Positions 33,091 through 41,812 are shown, numbered from the stretch's first letter. The stretch is DNA of 64,000 bases from Macrococcoides animalis (GCF_047425875.1 NZ_CP179727.1:1488001-1552000), one strand, 5' to 3'. Notes: generated by a model from the sequence alone, not told the origin. A program made the numbers and translations.

Positions 33091-34278
33091 ATGATGATTG
33101 AGAAAGTAATCCAATATATTGATAATAATAGCGCAAAGTTTATTAAAATGAGCCATGACATTCATGCGCGACCTGAGCTAGGAAATGAAGAATATTTTGC
33201 ATCAAAATTATTAAGCAATACATTAAAAGAAGCTGGATTTAATCTAGAACATGATATCGCGGGACATGAGACAGGCTTTATTGCAACGTATGACAGTGAA
33301 AAGCAAGGGCCAACAATAGCATATTTAGCAGAGTATGATGCCTTACCAGGTCTAGGGCATGCCTGTGGTCACAATATTATAGGAACGTGTAGTGTATTGT
33401 CAGCGATTGCATTAAAAGAAATAATCGAAGAAATAGGTGGTACGATACAAGTGTTTGGGACTCCTGCTGAAGAAGGGGGCGTAAATGGAAGTGCGAAGGC
33501 GTCGTATGTTAAAGCAGGATTGTTTAATGATAGTGATGTTGCGCTTATGATTCATCCAGGACATGAATCTTACCGAACAGTCCCAACGCTTGCAGTAGAT
33601 GTGTTTGAAGTTGAGTTTTTCGGTAAACCTGCGCATGCATCTGAAAATGCACATAACGGAATCAATGCACTGGATGCTATGATTACTTTCTTTAATGGGA
33701 TCGGACAACTCCGTCAACATATTAAGAAGACTGATAAAGTGCATGGTGTTATTTTAGATGGCGGTAAATCGGCGAACATAATACCTGATTATACGAAAGC
33801 AAGATTCTATACACGTGCAATGAGTCGAAAAGAATTGGATGTATTAACTGCGAAAGTTGATCGCGTTGCCCAAGGTGCAGCTTTGACTGCAGGCGCAAAA
33901 TATAAACTTGAACCAATTCAAAATGGGGTAAATGAATTTGTTAGAAATACATTTTTAGATGACTTATTCGAAAAACATGCAAAATTGCATGAAGAACCCA
34001 TATTACATGATGATTTTGGTTTCGGATCGACAGATACGGGGAATGTAAGTCACATCATACCTACAATTCACCCGCATATTAAAATGGGTCCATCAACGCT
34101 TGTAGGTCATACTGTAGAGTTTCGTGAAGCAGCGAAAAGTGCACATGGTGATTACGCGTTATTGCAAGGTGCAAAGATTATGGCAACCATGGCAGTTGAG
34201 TTAATTGAACGTCCAGAAGAGCTTGCGCGTATTCAAAACTTACATGAAACGTTAAGGGAGACGATTTATGGTGATTAA
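33091..34278 (+). CDS. M20 family metallo-amidohydrolase/dipeptidase (ACY1L2/AbgB-like)
   Basis: 395 residues. Start at 33091, or at 33094, which is slightly better spaced from AAGGGG. Metal-binding motifs include AEYDALPGLGHACGHN, PAEEGG and the inserted dimerisation domain beginning FFGKPAHASENAHNGINALDA. These enzymes cleave N-acyl amino acids or small peptides. Control by a SAM riboswitch suggests a methionine- or cysteine-containing substrate. It overlaps the ATP-grasp gene by 11 bases, so one degrades and the other makes an amide bond under the same signal. The pairing is seen; the substrate is inference. Confidence 0.88.
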   Translation: MMIEKVIQYIDNNSAKFIKMSHDIHARPELGNEEYFASKLLSNTLKEAGFNLEHDIAGHETGFIATYDSEKQGPTIAYLAEYDALPGLGHACGHNIIGTCSVLSAIALKEIIEEIGGTIQVFGTPAEEGGVNGSAKASYVKAGLFNDSDVALMIHPGHESYRTVPTLAVDVFEVEFFGKPAHASENAHNGINALDAMITFFNGIGQLRQHIKKTDKVHGVILDGGKSANIIPDYTKARFYTRAMSRKELDVLTAKVDRVAQGAALTAGAKYKLEPIQNGVNEFVRNTFLDDLFEKHAKLHEEPILHDDFGFGSTDTGNVSHIIPTIHPHIKMGPSTLVGHTVEFREAAKSAHGDYALLQGAKIMATMAVELIERPEELARIQNLHETLRETIYGD

Positions 34279-35446
34279 ACAAATAGATTTACCAATGGTG
34301 ATGAAGGATTTATATGGGGATAAAGTGCTGTACTCATCAAGACCATCATATACATTTAATCCTTGGTTACAACCTGAAGAGCATCAATCCAACTTACTGA
34401 GTGCACGTGAATTACTAATAGCACAAATGCCGGTTGTTGTGCATAAAGCAACGGTAACTGATAAGACTGAAGCGCTATTTAATGAAGTGGGTTTTGAAAT
34501 GCCACGTGGATTCAGAACCTATGAAACGCGAGAGGAATATGAACAAGTATTACGTGAAGCGGTTAGTAAGGGTGAGAAAGTTTTCTTTCAATATGCCCAC
34601 GAAGAATCGCTTGTGCCAGGAGATAAATATGTTGTACCTCGCGAGAAATTTTTAGCGTTAAATAATAAATCAATACTCGATCAGTGGACGAAAGGCAAAT
34701 ACTTGCCAAAGCGCGAAGTAGTTGCAGTCGAAACGTTCGAAACAGCCGTTTTCGAGTGGACATTACCGTTTGTTATTAAACCAGGAGATGAACACCCTAC
34801 AGCAGGTGGTTATGGGGTAATGATATGTTATACAAAAGAAGATGTTACGAAAGCAATTGAACGTGTACAGCAAGCAGAAGGTACAAGTCAAATGATTATC
34901 GAACAGTTTATTACGCCTGTTAAAAACTATTGTGTGCAATATGCATATCGCGAAGGTGGCGATCCTGAATTTATCGGCAGTAGTCATCAAATTACTGAAA
35001 AATATGGTAAATATCGTGGTAATATAATTGACCACGATATTCCGCAAGAAGTGATCGAGGTTGGATTAGATATCATGAAAAACGGTATAGCAGCTGGGTA
35101 TATCGGTATTGCTGGCTTTGATTTACTTGTTGATGCAGCGGGTGATATATATGCGATTGATTTAAACTTCAGACAAAATGGTTCAAGTTCGTTATTGCTG
35201 CTTGATAGTGTGTTAAATGGTGAGTATAAGAAGTTTTTAGCGTATTATAGTAACGGTGATAACGAGAAGTTTTATAACACAATATTAGAAGAAGTGAAAT
35301 TAGGATACTTATTCCCACTTGCATATTATAATGGAGATTATAAAGAAGATAATGGATTCCCGTCTCGATTTATTTGTATTTGGCATGGTGATGAAGCTGA
35401 AGTCGAAGCACGTGTGAAAGCATTTGAAGCAATTCTTAAGGGGTGA
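34268..35446 (+). CDS. ATP-grasp domain protein, predicted amino acid/peptide ligase
   Basis: 392 residues. The ATP-grasp core occupies the second half: a Lys-containing strand FVIKPGDEHPTAGGYGV, the hinge MIIEQFITPVKNYCVQ, and the Mg site FDLLVDAAGDIYAIDLNFRQNGSS with D-x-N. The first about 150 residues resemble a pre-ATP-grasp domain. Members join a carboxylate to an amine via acyl phosphate. GGGAG lies 8 bases before the ATG, inside the upstream M20 gene, with 11 bases overlap. It is placed under the S-box leader. I do not recognise a named orthologue. It may build a peptide or opine-like conjugate of a sulfur amino acid; this is a hypothesis. Confidence 0.82.
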   Translation: MVIKQIDLPMVMKDLYGDKVLYSSRPSYTFNPWLQPEEHQSNLLSARELLIAQMPVVVHKATVTDKTEALFNEVGFEMPRGFRTYETREEYEQVLREAVSKGEKVFFQYAHEESLVPGDKYVVPREKFLALNNKSILDQWTKGKYLPKREVVAVETFETAVFEWTLPFVIKPGDEHPTAGGYGVMICYTKEDVTKAIERVQQAEGTSQMIIEQFITPVKNYCVQYAYREGGDPEFIGSSHQITEKYGKYRGNIIDHDIPQEVIEVGLDIMKNGIAAGYIGIAGFDLLVDAAGDIYAIDLNFRQNGSSSLLLLDSVLNGEYKKFLAYYSNGDNEKFYNTILEEVKLGYLFPLAYYNGDYKEDNGFPSRFICIWHGDEAEVEARVKAFEAILKG

Positions 35447-35452
35447 GTATAC

Positions 35453-35560
35453 ATGACAAAGAAGAATAATGGGACTGGCATAGCTGTAGCAGCCACAATT
35501 ATTAGTGCCACACTGATTCCATTTTTATTTAGTTTGGTAAAGGTTATGGGTAAGAAATAA
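35453..35560 (+). CDS. 35-residue single-helix membrane peptide in SAM-riboswitch operon
   Basis: The ATG at 35453 follows AAGGGGTGAG and lies 6 bases after the ATP-grasp stop. The peptide has a polar start (MTKKNNGTG), one hydrophobic helix (IAVAATIISATLIPFLFSLV) and a basic tail (KVMGKK). Ribosome site, tight spacing and a terminator just after it support expression as the third gene of the operon. It could anchor or regulate the ATP-grasp enzyme or a transporter. No family recognised. Confidence 0.72.
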   Translation: MTKKNNGTGIAVAATIISATLIPFLFSLVKVMGKK

Positions 35561-35564
35561 AACG

Positions 35565-35611
35565 ATGCATCGTAACTCAAAGCTTGAGTAACGATGCATT
35601 ATTTATTTTAC
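35565..35611. terminator. Bidirectional terminator after the S-box operon
   Basis: ATGCATCGTAACTCAA (35565-35580) pairs with TTGAGTAACGATGCAT (35584-35599) with one mismatch. T-rich sequence follows on both strands. It separates the S-box operon from the convergent pentapeptide-repeat gene. Confidence 0.82.
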
Positions 35612-36220
35612 ATGGATACCAAAAAGTTGAATGAGCGCTGTACTTTGAAATGGATTAACCATACAACCAGCTAGATCATTAGGGTTCACAGTAATACCAT
35701 CAATATTACTGTCTGATAAATCGATACTTTTAAGTTTGGTTTCAACAATACTTATATTGTTAAGTTGTGAAGCGGAGATAGCCCATTCTTTCGTTTCAAT
35801 GTGATAAAGATAGCCATCGTGTCCATCAACATGATTGAAACTTACAGCATCGAATTTACTCTCTGCAATATTAAATAAATTCATTTTACATTGTTCAAAA
35901 TGAACGTCTTTCAAATGGACGTTATTTAAAGTGAATCCTGTCATAAGTGAATCTTTAAAATGTGCACGTCGAAAACTAATATCTTCAAATGATACATTTT
36001 GTATATTGCAATTTGTAAATGTGACGTCAGTGAGATGTATTGGATACATATCACTTTCGAACGTACATTTTGTAAAAATCATATCGTCCAATTCTTTTAC
36101 GTCCTCATCGAAATAGAGGATACAGTTTGTGTAATGCGTGCCATAATCATCTCGTGTAATTGTTACGGTTTTGTCGTCAATAGTGTTGATTGTTTTGTGA
36201 ATCGGTGATTTAAGTTTCAT
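35603..36220 (-). CDS. Pentapeptide-repeat protein
   Basis: 205 residues. A run of A(D/N)LXX-type repeats covers about residues 45-185: LTDVTFTNCNIQNVSFEDISF, then FTLNNVHLKDVHFEQCKM and LKSIDLSDSNIDGI, with aromatic or Leu residues every fifth position. Such proteins fold as a right-handed square beta-helix. Some mimic DNA and protect gyrase, but most have no known role. It overlaps the coaW end by 11 bases and is probably co-transcribed with it. Confidence 0.82.
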   Translation of the reverse strand: MKLKSPIHKTINTIDDKTVTITRDDYGTHYTNCILYFDEDVKELDDMIFTKCTFESDMYPIHLTDVTFTNCNIQNVSFEDISFRRAHFKDSLMTGFTLNNVHLKDVHFEQCKMNLFNIAESKFDAVSFNHVDGHDGYLYHIETKEWAISASQLNNISIVETKLKSIDLSDSNIDGITVNPNDLAGCMVNPFQSTALIQLFGIHVK

Positions 36221-37022
36221 CCATCAATCGTAGTGTTCCCACCGCACCTGAATATTCACCATTTTCGATGAAGTACGGTTTGAAGTTACGCAACACAGTA
36301 TAGTTCATGACAATGTCGCGCAATAACGTGTTGTTTAAGAAGCTAGATCCGATATAGACAACATACTCGGCACCAAATTCACGAGCCGCATGAATTGAAA
36401 CGGTTGTTACAGTTTCGCCGACTACACCTAATACTGAAGCAATTTTATCTGCATCTGTGAAAGTTTCTGTATCTTTATTGTGTAATACATTGCCGAAATT
36501 TGCAGCAGTCAATTCACCAGGAATTGGTGTTTTGTCACCTTTGTAGATGTGCTTTACTTTAAGATCAATGATATCACGGTCACCTTCTTTAGCTAAGCTG
36601 ACAATATCTTCGTACTGGTCTAAACCTGTCAGTAAATATGATAAACCCATCATCATACCACCACCGGCGCCTGTACCACCGGCACGAATTTGTTTCCTGT
36701 CATTAACGAAGTGAATAGAAGTACCAGTTCCAACATTACTGAAGACAAATTTAGAGATATCTAATTGCATTTCAGTTAAGAAAGATTGAATACCGCGGAA
36801 AGTGGCATCAAACTCTATCGCCTGGAATGCATCTTGTGGAATTAAGCTTTGTAAGTAAGTTGCTTTCCCACCTGTTAGTGCAACCTGAGCTTCAGGCAAT
36901 GTTTTTAACCATTCGGCAACAGCATCAATCTCTACGCTCGGCTGTTTTTTAAATGTAAATGTATCGTTTTCCAAGATGGCAATTTTAATTAATGTTCCAC
37001 CCGCATCAATTCCTATTTTCAT
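36210..37022 (-). CDS. coaW: Type II pantothenate kinase
   Basis: 270 residues, ASKHA fold. The phosphate loop GIDAGGTLIKIA opens the protein; RAGGTGAGGGMMMGLSYLL and VYIGSSFLNNTLLRD are characteristic of the eukaryote-like PanK-II of staphylococci. It phosphorylates pantothenate, the first step of CoA synthesis, and escapes CoA feedback inhibition in S. aureus. Presence of this type is a family-level taxonomic marker. ATGAGG precedes the ATG. Confidence 0.95.
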   Translation of the reverse strand: MKIGIDAGGTLIKIAILENDTFTFKKQPSVEIDAVAEWLKTLPEAQVALTGGKATYLQSLIPQDAFQAIEFDATFRGIQSFLTEMQLDISKFVFSNVGTGTSIHFVNDRKQIRAGGTGAGGGMMMGLSYLLTGLDQYEDIVSLAKEGDRDIIDLKVKHIYKGDKTPIPGELTAANFGNVLHNKDTETFTDADKIASVLGVVGETVTTVSIHAAREFGAEYVVYIGSSFLNNTLLRDIVMNYTVLRNFKPYFIENGEYSGAVGTLRLMDET

Positions 37023-37178
37023 ATAAATACCTCATTTTTTTTATTTTAAGTTATTATACTATATTGACGTTTAGAATGGGCTGTTTGCTAGCTTTGTTTA
37101 AATTTTGTGATAACTTTTGTGGAAAAAAGGGTATAAACCAAGTAAATAATTAAATTCAACCTAGACGGAGGCAACATT

Positions 37179-37994
37179 ATGGAATTTATTGGACCACAAA
37201 TTAAAATTGTACAATATAAAGAGGATTATAGGCCTCAATTAGAAGCGTTTGAACTAACAGAAAGACAAATGATTTACTCTTCACTACCGGTAGAAGTATT
37301 AGATGAAGGTTTATTCGACCCGAATCGTAGACCATGTATCGTGTTAAATTATGATGATCAAGTCGTAGGATTTTTCGTGTTACATCAACATTATCAACAT
37401 GAGGGATATGACACACCTGTCAATGCTGTATATGTAAGGAGTTTGTCAGTCAATAATAAGCTACAAGGTATGGGATATGGTACAGAAATCATGATGAATA
37501 TCCCCGAGTTCGCCCAAAGTGTATTCCCCAACTTCGATCACTTATTCTTAGTGGTAGATGCAGAAAATCAAGGTGCATGGAATTTGTATGAGCGTGCTGG
37601 ATTTATGCATTTGGCAACAAATCCTAATGGACCAATCGGGAAAGAACGTTTGTATTATTTAGATTTAGATGCGAAGTATGTATCGCAACTAAAATTAGAG
37701 TTAGATGGGGACAATGTGCGACTATTAAAAGATGATCAAGAAGTAGGAACAATAGTGCTAGAGGTAAATGGCGAGATTGCAATGTTAAAAGAAATGGATA
37801 TTAAAGAAGATGTAGATACTATACGCGAAAATGTATTACGTCAAATAGCAACATTTATTCGTAAACATTATAAAGAAGTGATTCAAATTGAAGTGGATGT
37901 GCCGAAAGATTTAACGGATATCTATTTAAACAATAATTTTGTACCAATGGATGCGGACCATCCGAATTATTTGACGAAATTAATTCGTTATTAA
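37179..37994 (+). CDS. GNAT acetyltransferase with extra C-terminal domain
   Basis: 271 residues. The GNAT core is residues about 1-160: VYVRSLSVNNKLQGMGYGTEIM is the acetyl-CoA loop (Q-G-M-G-Y-G), and VVDAENQGAWNLYERAGF is motif B. The remaining 110 residues (LKLELDGDNVRLL to the end) resemble a second, degenerate GNAT half without an obvious CoA loop. Substrate unknown. GGAGGC precedes the ATG. It stands between coaW (divergent) and rpoE. Confidence 0.82.
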   Translation: MEFIGPQIKIVQYKEDYRPQLEAFELTERQMIYSSLPVEVLDEGLFDPNRRPCIVLNYDDQVVGFFVLHQHYQHEGYDTPVNAVYVRSLSVNNKLQGMGYGTEIMMNIPEFAQSVFPNFDHLFLVVDAENQGAWNLYERAGFMHLATNPNGPIGKERLYYLDLDAKYVSQLKLELDGDNVRLLKDDQEVGTIVLEVNGEIAMLKEMDIKEDVDTIRENVLRQIATFIRKHYKEVIQIEVDVPKDLTDIYLNNNFVPMDADHPNYLTKLIRY

Positions 37995-38069
37995 TCTTGC
38001 TTTAAGAGATGTTTTCTTGATATGATGTAGTGTGAACTTAAACTAGCGTAGTTTGAAAGGACGAAGAAA

Positions 38070-38597
38070 ATGAAAATCTCTGAATATACAAAACAAATGA
38101 TAGATGAAAGCTCATTTATCGATTTAGCTTATATCTACTTAACTGAAAAAGGTAAAGAAGTAAATCTTTATGATTTAATTGATGAATTCCAAGCTATTGG
38201 TGGATACACGAATGAAGAAATTGAAACGCGCGTTGTTCAATTTTACACAGATTTAAACACAGATGGACGCTTCTTATCAACAGGAGAATATATGTGGGGT
38301 CTTCGTGACTGGTATTCAGTTGACGATATCGAAGAAAAAATCGCACCAACTGTACAAAAATTCGAAGTGCTTGATGAAGAAGATGAAGATGCACCGAAAA
38401 TCGCTTTACTTGGTGAAGATGAAGTAGAAGATGAATTAGACTTAGTAGTTGCCGGTGAAGATGAAGAAAATGTTGACGCTGAAGATGAAGAAGTGGAAGA
38501 TGAATTAGAAGAAGCTGGATTAGTTGTTGAAGCAGATGAATTTGAAGACGAAGACGAAGATGATGAATTTGAAGACGAGGAAGAAGAGGAAGTATAA
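38070..38597 (+). CDS. rpoE: RNA polymerase delta subunit
   Basis: 175 residues. N-terminal HARE-HTH domain (SSFIDLAYIYLTEKGKEVNLYDLIDEF through WGLRDWY, about 1-90), followed by an almost purely acidic disordered tail of Asp and Glu. Delta displaces nucleic acids from RNA polymerase and aids recycling and promoter selection. GAAAGGACG precedes the ATG. It is the usual upstream neighbour of pyrG in Firmicutes. Confidence 0.97.
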   Translation: MKISEYTKQMIDESSFIDLAYIYLTEKGKEVNLYDLIDEFQAIGGYTNEEIETRVVQFYTDLNTDGRFLSTGEYMWGLRDWYSVDDIEEKIAPTVQKFEVLDEEDEDAPKIALLGEDEVEDELDLVVAGEDEENVDAEDEEVEDELEEAGLVVEADEFEDEDEDDEFEDEEEEEV

Positions 38598-38606
38598 TAA
38601 TCTTTA

Positions 38607-38643
38607 TTGACATTCGTTCAAAAAATGATTATTATTTTACTTG
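38607..38643 (+). promoter_or_regulatory. pyrG promoter with GGGC transcription start
   Basis: TTGACA (38607-38612), 17 bases, TATTAT (38630-38635), then seven bases to GGGCTCC at 38643. A transcript beginning GGGC is the hallmark of B. subtilis pyrG control, where CTP shortage at the fourth position causes repeated G addition. Confidence 0.8.
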
Positions 38644-38677
38644 GGCTCCTTTAATTAGGACGAACGTATAAACTTAT

Positions 38678-38713
38678 GCGCTCCCTTTGCAATTGCAAAC
38701 GGAGTGCTTTTTT
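38678..38713 (+). terminator. pyrG leader attenuator
   Basis: GCGCTCC pairs with GGAGTGC around an inner TTTGCAATTGCAAA palindrome and is followed by six T residues, before the pyrG ribosome site. The 5' arm contains CTCCCTTT, complementary to a poly-G 5' end, so an elongated G tract would prevent the terminator from forming. Confidence 0.82.
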
Positions 38714-38733
38714 ATTTTTCTAGGAGGTAAATC

Positions 38734-40332
38734 ATGACAAAATTTATATTTGTAACAGGTGGCGTAGTTTCATCTTTAGGTAAAGGGATTACTGCAGCGA
38801 GTTTAGGAAGATTATTAAAGAACCGTGGCTTAAACGTAACCATCCAAAAGTTTGATCCATATTTAAACGTGGATCCAGGTACAATGAGTCCATATCAGCA
38901 TGGTGAAGTATTCGTAACAGATGATGGCGCAGAAACTGACTTAGATTTAGGTCACTATGAGCGTTTCATCGATATTAATTTAAATCAATATTCAAATGTT
39001 ACAGCAGGTCGTGTTTATTCTCACGTATTAAAGAAAGAGCGCCGTGGTGATTATTTAGGTGGGACAGTGCAAGTTATTCCGCATATTACAAATGAAATCA
39101 AATCACGCTTATTATTAGCGGGGGAATCAACGAAAGCGGACGTAGTTATTACTGAAATTGGTGGGACAACAGGGGATATTGAATCTTTACCGTTTATCGA
39201 ATCTATTCGTCAAATTAAAAGTGATTTAGGTCGTGAGAACGTAATGTACATTCACTGTACGTTATTACCTTATATCAAAGCAGCAGGTGAAATGAAGACA
39301 AAACCAACACAACATTCAGTAAAAGAATTACGTGGCTTAGGTATTCAACCTGATATGATTGTAGTACGTACTGAATATGAAATGACAGAAGATTTACGTG
39401 ATAAAATTGCGTTATTCTGTGATATCGATAAAAAATCTGTAATTGAATGTCGTGATGCAGATACACTTTATCAAATTCCAGTAGCACTACAAGCACAACA
39501 TATGGATGATTTAGTGGTTGAACGCTTAGGATTAGAAGCAAGTGGTGAAGCGGATTTAGAAGAGTGGAATCAGTTATTAGATACTGTACGTAACTTAGAT
39601 GGTTCAGTACGTATTGCTTTAGTAGGTAAGTATGTTGCACTTCAAGATGCGTATCTATCTGTAGCTGAAGCATTAAAACATGCTGGTTATGCATTTGGTA
39701 AAGATATTGAAATTGACTGGATTAATTCAGAACAATTAGACGTATCGAATTATAAGGAACGTTTAAAGGATGCCGATGGTATTCTAGTGCCAGGTGGTTT
39801 CGGTGAGCGTGGTATCGAAGGTAAAATTTTAGCTACGCAATTTGCGCGTGAAAATAACATTCCATTCTTCGGTATTTGTTTAGGTATGCAACTTGCAACC
39901 GTTGAATTCGCACGCAATGTTGTAGGATTAAAAGGTGCACATTCTGCAGAATTAGATCCAAACACGCCATACCCAGTTATTGCTTTGTTACCAGACCAAA
40001 AAGATGTTGTAAATTTAGGCGGAACTTTACGTTTAGGTTTATATCCTTGTGAAGTTCAAGAGGGAACGAAAGCATTTGAAGCTTATGGTATGAACCATGT
40101 TGATGAGCGTCACCGTCACCGTTATGAGTTTAATAATGAATACCGTGCACGCTTAGAAGAAAAAGGATTAGTATTCTCGGGACTTTCTCCTGATGGACGA
40201 TTAGTAGAAATCGTAGAAATTCCAGAACATAAATGGTTTGTGGCATGTCAATTCCACCCAGAGTTCTTATCTCGTCCAATGAAACCACAAAGTTTATTCC
40301 GTGGATTCGTGGAAGCAGCAATTAATAAGTAA
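38734..40332 (+). CDS. pyrG: CTP synthase
   Basis: 532 residues. The N-terminal synthetase half starts FIFVTGGVVSSLGKGITAASLG (P-loop). The C-terminal glutamine amidotransferase half has the catalytic Cys in FFGICLGMQ and the His/Glu pair in CQFHPEF. It aminates UTP to CTP using glutamine. CTAGGAGG precedes the ATG. Expression is probably set by CTP through the leader attenuator. Confidence 0.98.
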   Translation: MTKFIFVTGGVVSSLGKGITAASLGRLLKNRGLNVTIQKFDPYLNVDPGTMSPYQHGEVFVTDDGAETDLDLGHYERFIDINLNQYSNVTAGRVYSHVLKKERRGDYLGGTVQVIPHITNEIKSRLLLAGESTKADVVITEIGGTTGDIESLPFIESIRQIKSDLGRENVMYIHCTLLPYIKAAGEMKTKPTQHSVKELRGLGIQPDMIVVRTEYEMTEDLRDKIALFCDIDKKSVIECRDADTLYQIPVALQAQHMDDLVVERLGLEASGEADLEEWNQLLDTVRNLDGSVRIALVGKYVALQDAYLSVAEALKHAGYAFGKDIEIDWINSEQLDVSNYKERLKDADGILVPGGFGERGIEGKILATQFARENNIPFFGICLGMQLATVEFARNVVGLKGAHSAELDPNTPYPVIALLPDQKDVVNLGGTLRLGLYPCEVQEGTKAFEAYGMNHVDERHRHRYEFNNEYRARLEEKGLVFSGLSPDGRLVEIVEIPEHKWFVACQFHPEFLSRPMKPQSLFRGFVEAAINK

Positions 40333-40343
40333 TATAGTATTAT

Positions 40344-40370
40344 AGCCGCCCTTATGGGGTGGCTTTTTTT
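40344..40370 (+). terminator. Terminator of pyrG
   Basis: AGCCGCCC and GGGGTGGCT form a short stem that runs into seven T residues, about 12 bases after the stop. Confidence 0.82.
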
Positions 40371-40445
40371 GTTGAATGAGTTAACAAAAGTTAACTATTG
40401 AATTATTATGATAATCGTTGTAAATTTATTATTAGGAGGTGTAAT

Positions 40446-41363
40446 ATGTTTCTTAAACTTCACGAACCAGATAATGAAATAAGCTACTTGTTGAACGTTG
40501 ACGGTAGATGTGAACTTACGAAAGATGATCGGACAAGATTATTTGCCTATCAACTCGGCTATGAAGGTGAAGATTATTTTTACAGATTGTTAAATGAGGT
40601 TGAAGGGGGACTGAAGTTATGGGATATTACATTGAAAGAATCAAGTAAGGCACAATTTGACTTTCTGGTGATTGGTGATGGCACCGTTTATCACTTTGAT
40701 GTGAAGAACTATTCTGGCAACTATACTTATATAGATGGCTTGTTTAAAAAAGATAACGGCAGTGTGGATCAGACTATAATGACGCAGTTAAAACGTGCGG
40801 ATTTGATATTGTCGCAATTATTGATACGTAAAGGATTTGGGTATCAACATGTGAGTCGTATTGTCTTTGTCAATGATAAGTTCAACCTGAAAAATTTCAA
40901 CGGTGACAATTGTATTAAGTTTGCTAGCCAGATTCCAAGCATTATCAATTATTTGAAACAACTTGGGCCACCTACTGACGAAGATTACCAATTAGCTCGA
41001 GCTTTAATAGAGGCGAATGTCTTAGACGATCGACGTTTCGTCTATTACGATTATAAAAGAATGAGGAAGGGTTATAGATGTCCGAACTGCAAGCGATATG
41101 AGATGGTGGAGATTGTTGGAAGAATGAAATATGTATCATGTAAATGCGGAAGAAAGTTGAGCAAACTAGATTATATCGTTGAATGTGCACGTCAGGTTTG
41201 GACGTTAAAAAATACCTCATTTCAAGTAAAAGAAATATCAGAATGGAGTAAGTGTGAAATAAAGACAGTCCAAAGAGCTTTAATGGGCAGTTGTAAATAC
41301 AGTGGCAAGAATAAAGGAAGAAAATACTGGTTTGATAAAGTGATACCAGAGAAACAAGTCTGA
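40446..41363 (+). CDS. NERD (nuclease-related) domain protein
   Basis: 305 residues from the ATG at 40446, with TTAGGAGGTG upstream; the earlier in-frame ATG at 40398 has no site. NERD domain about 25-150: QLGYEGEDYFYRLL, then KAQFDFLVIGDGTVYHFDVKNYSG, with the Asp and D-x-K nuclease-like core. Then a zinc-ribbon-like pair CPNCKRYEM and CKCGRK, and a C-terminal part with helix-turn-helix character (FQVKEISEWSKCEIKTVQRAL). Probably a DNA-processing or defence-related protein; role unproved. Its last two codons and stop lie within the first unit of the 62-bp repeat array. Confidence 0.82.
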   Translation: MFLKLHEPDNEISYLLNVDGRCELTKDDRTRLFAYQLGYEGEDYFYRLLNEVEGGLKLWDITLKESSKAQFDFLVIGDGTVYHFDVKNYSGNYTYIDGLFKKDNGSVDQTIMTQLKRADLILSQLLIRKGFGYQHVSRIVFVNDKFNLKNFNGDNCIKFASQIPSIINYLKQLGPPTDEDYQLARALIEANVLDDRRFVYYDYKRMRKGYRCPNCKRYEMVEIVGRMKYVSCKCGRKLSKLDYIVECARQVWTLKNTSFQVKEISEWSKCEIKTVQRALMGSCKYSGKNKGRKYWFDKVIPEKQV

Positions 41364-41799
41364 TATATGTAGAATATCGGACAAGACTACAATTTATCTT
41401 GCGAATAACGGAGCAACAAGTCTGATATATGCAAAATATCGGACAAGACTACAATTTATATTGCGAATAACGGAGAAACAAGTCTGATATATGCAAAATA
41501 TCGGACAAGATGACAATTTATATTGCGAATAACGGAGAAACAAGTCTGATATATGTAAAATATCGGACAAGATGACAATCCATATTGCGAATAACGGAGC
41601 AACAAGTCTGATATATGTAAAATATCGGACAAGACTACAATTTATCTTGCGAATAACGGAGCAACAAGTCTGATATATGCAAAATATCGGACAAGATGAC
41701 AATCCATCTTGCGAATAACGGAGAAACAAGTCTGATATATGCAAAATATCGGACAAGATGACAATCCATACAGCGAATAACGAGTCAACAAGTCTTTTA
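41355..41799. repeat. Tandem array of a 62-bp repeat, seven full units plus a partial eighth
   Basis: Unit cores (CAAGTCTGATATATG) begin at 41355, 41417, 41479, 41541, 41603, 41665 and 41727, each exactly 62 bases apart; a decayed eighth starts at 41789 (CAAGTCTTTTATAT). Each unit has GTCTGATAT, a 7-base loop and ATATCGGAC, forming a hairpin with one G-T pair. This is followed by a conserved spacer (CAAGATGACAATTTATATT, GCGAATAACGGAG). Units differ at only a few positions (for example AGACTAC or AGATGAC, GAGC or GAGA). Spacers are conserved, so it is not CRISPR. The same core and period occur at 23227-23330. Confidence 0.95.
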
Positions 41800-41812
41800 T
41801 ATATTGAATCAC

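Noticed and set aside
38194..38613. Leu/His-rich 139-codon frame opposite rpoE
   Set aside because: Antisense of the Asp/Glu-rich tail codons of delta; compositional artefact.
41355..41799. CRISPR array
   Set aside because: The sequence between hairpin cores is conserved from unit to unit, so there are no unique spacers, and no cas genes are nearby.
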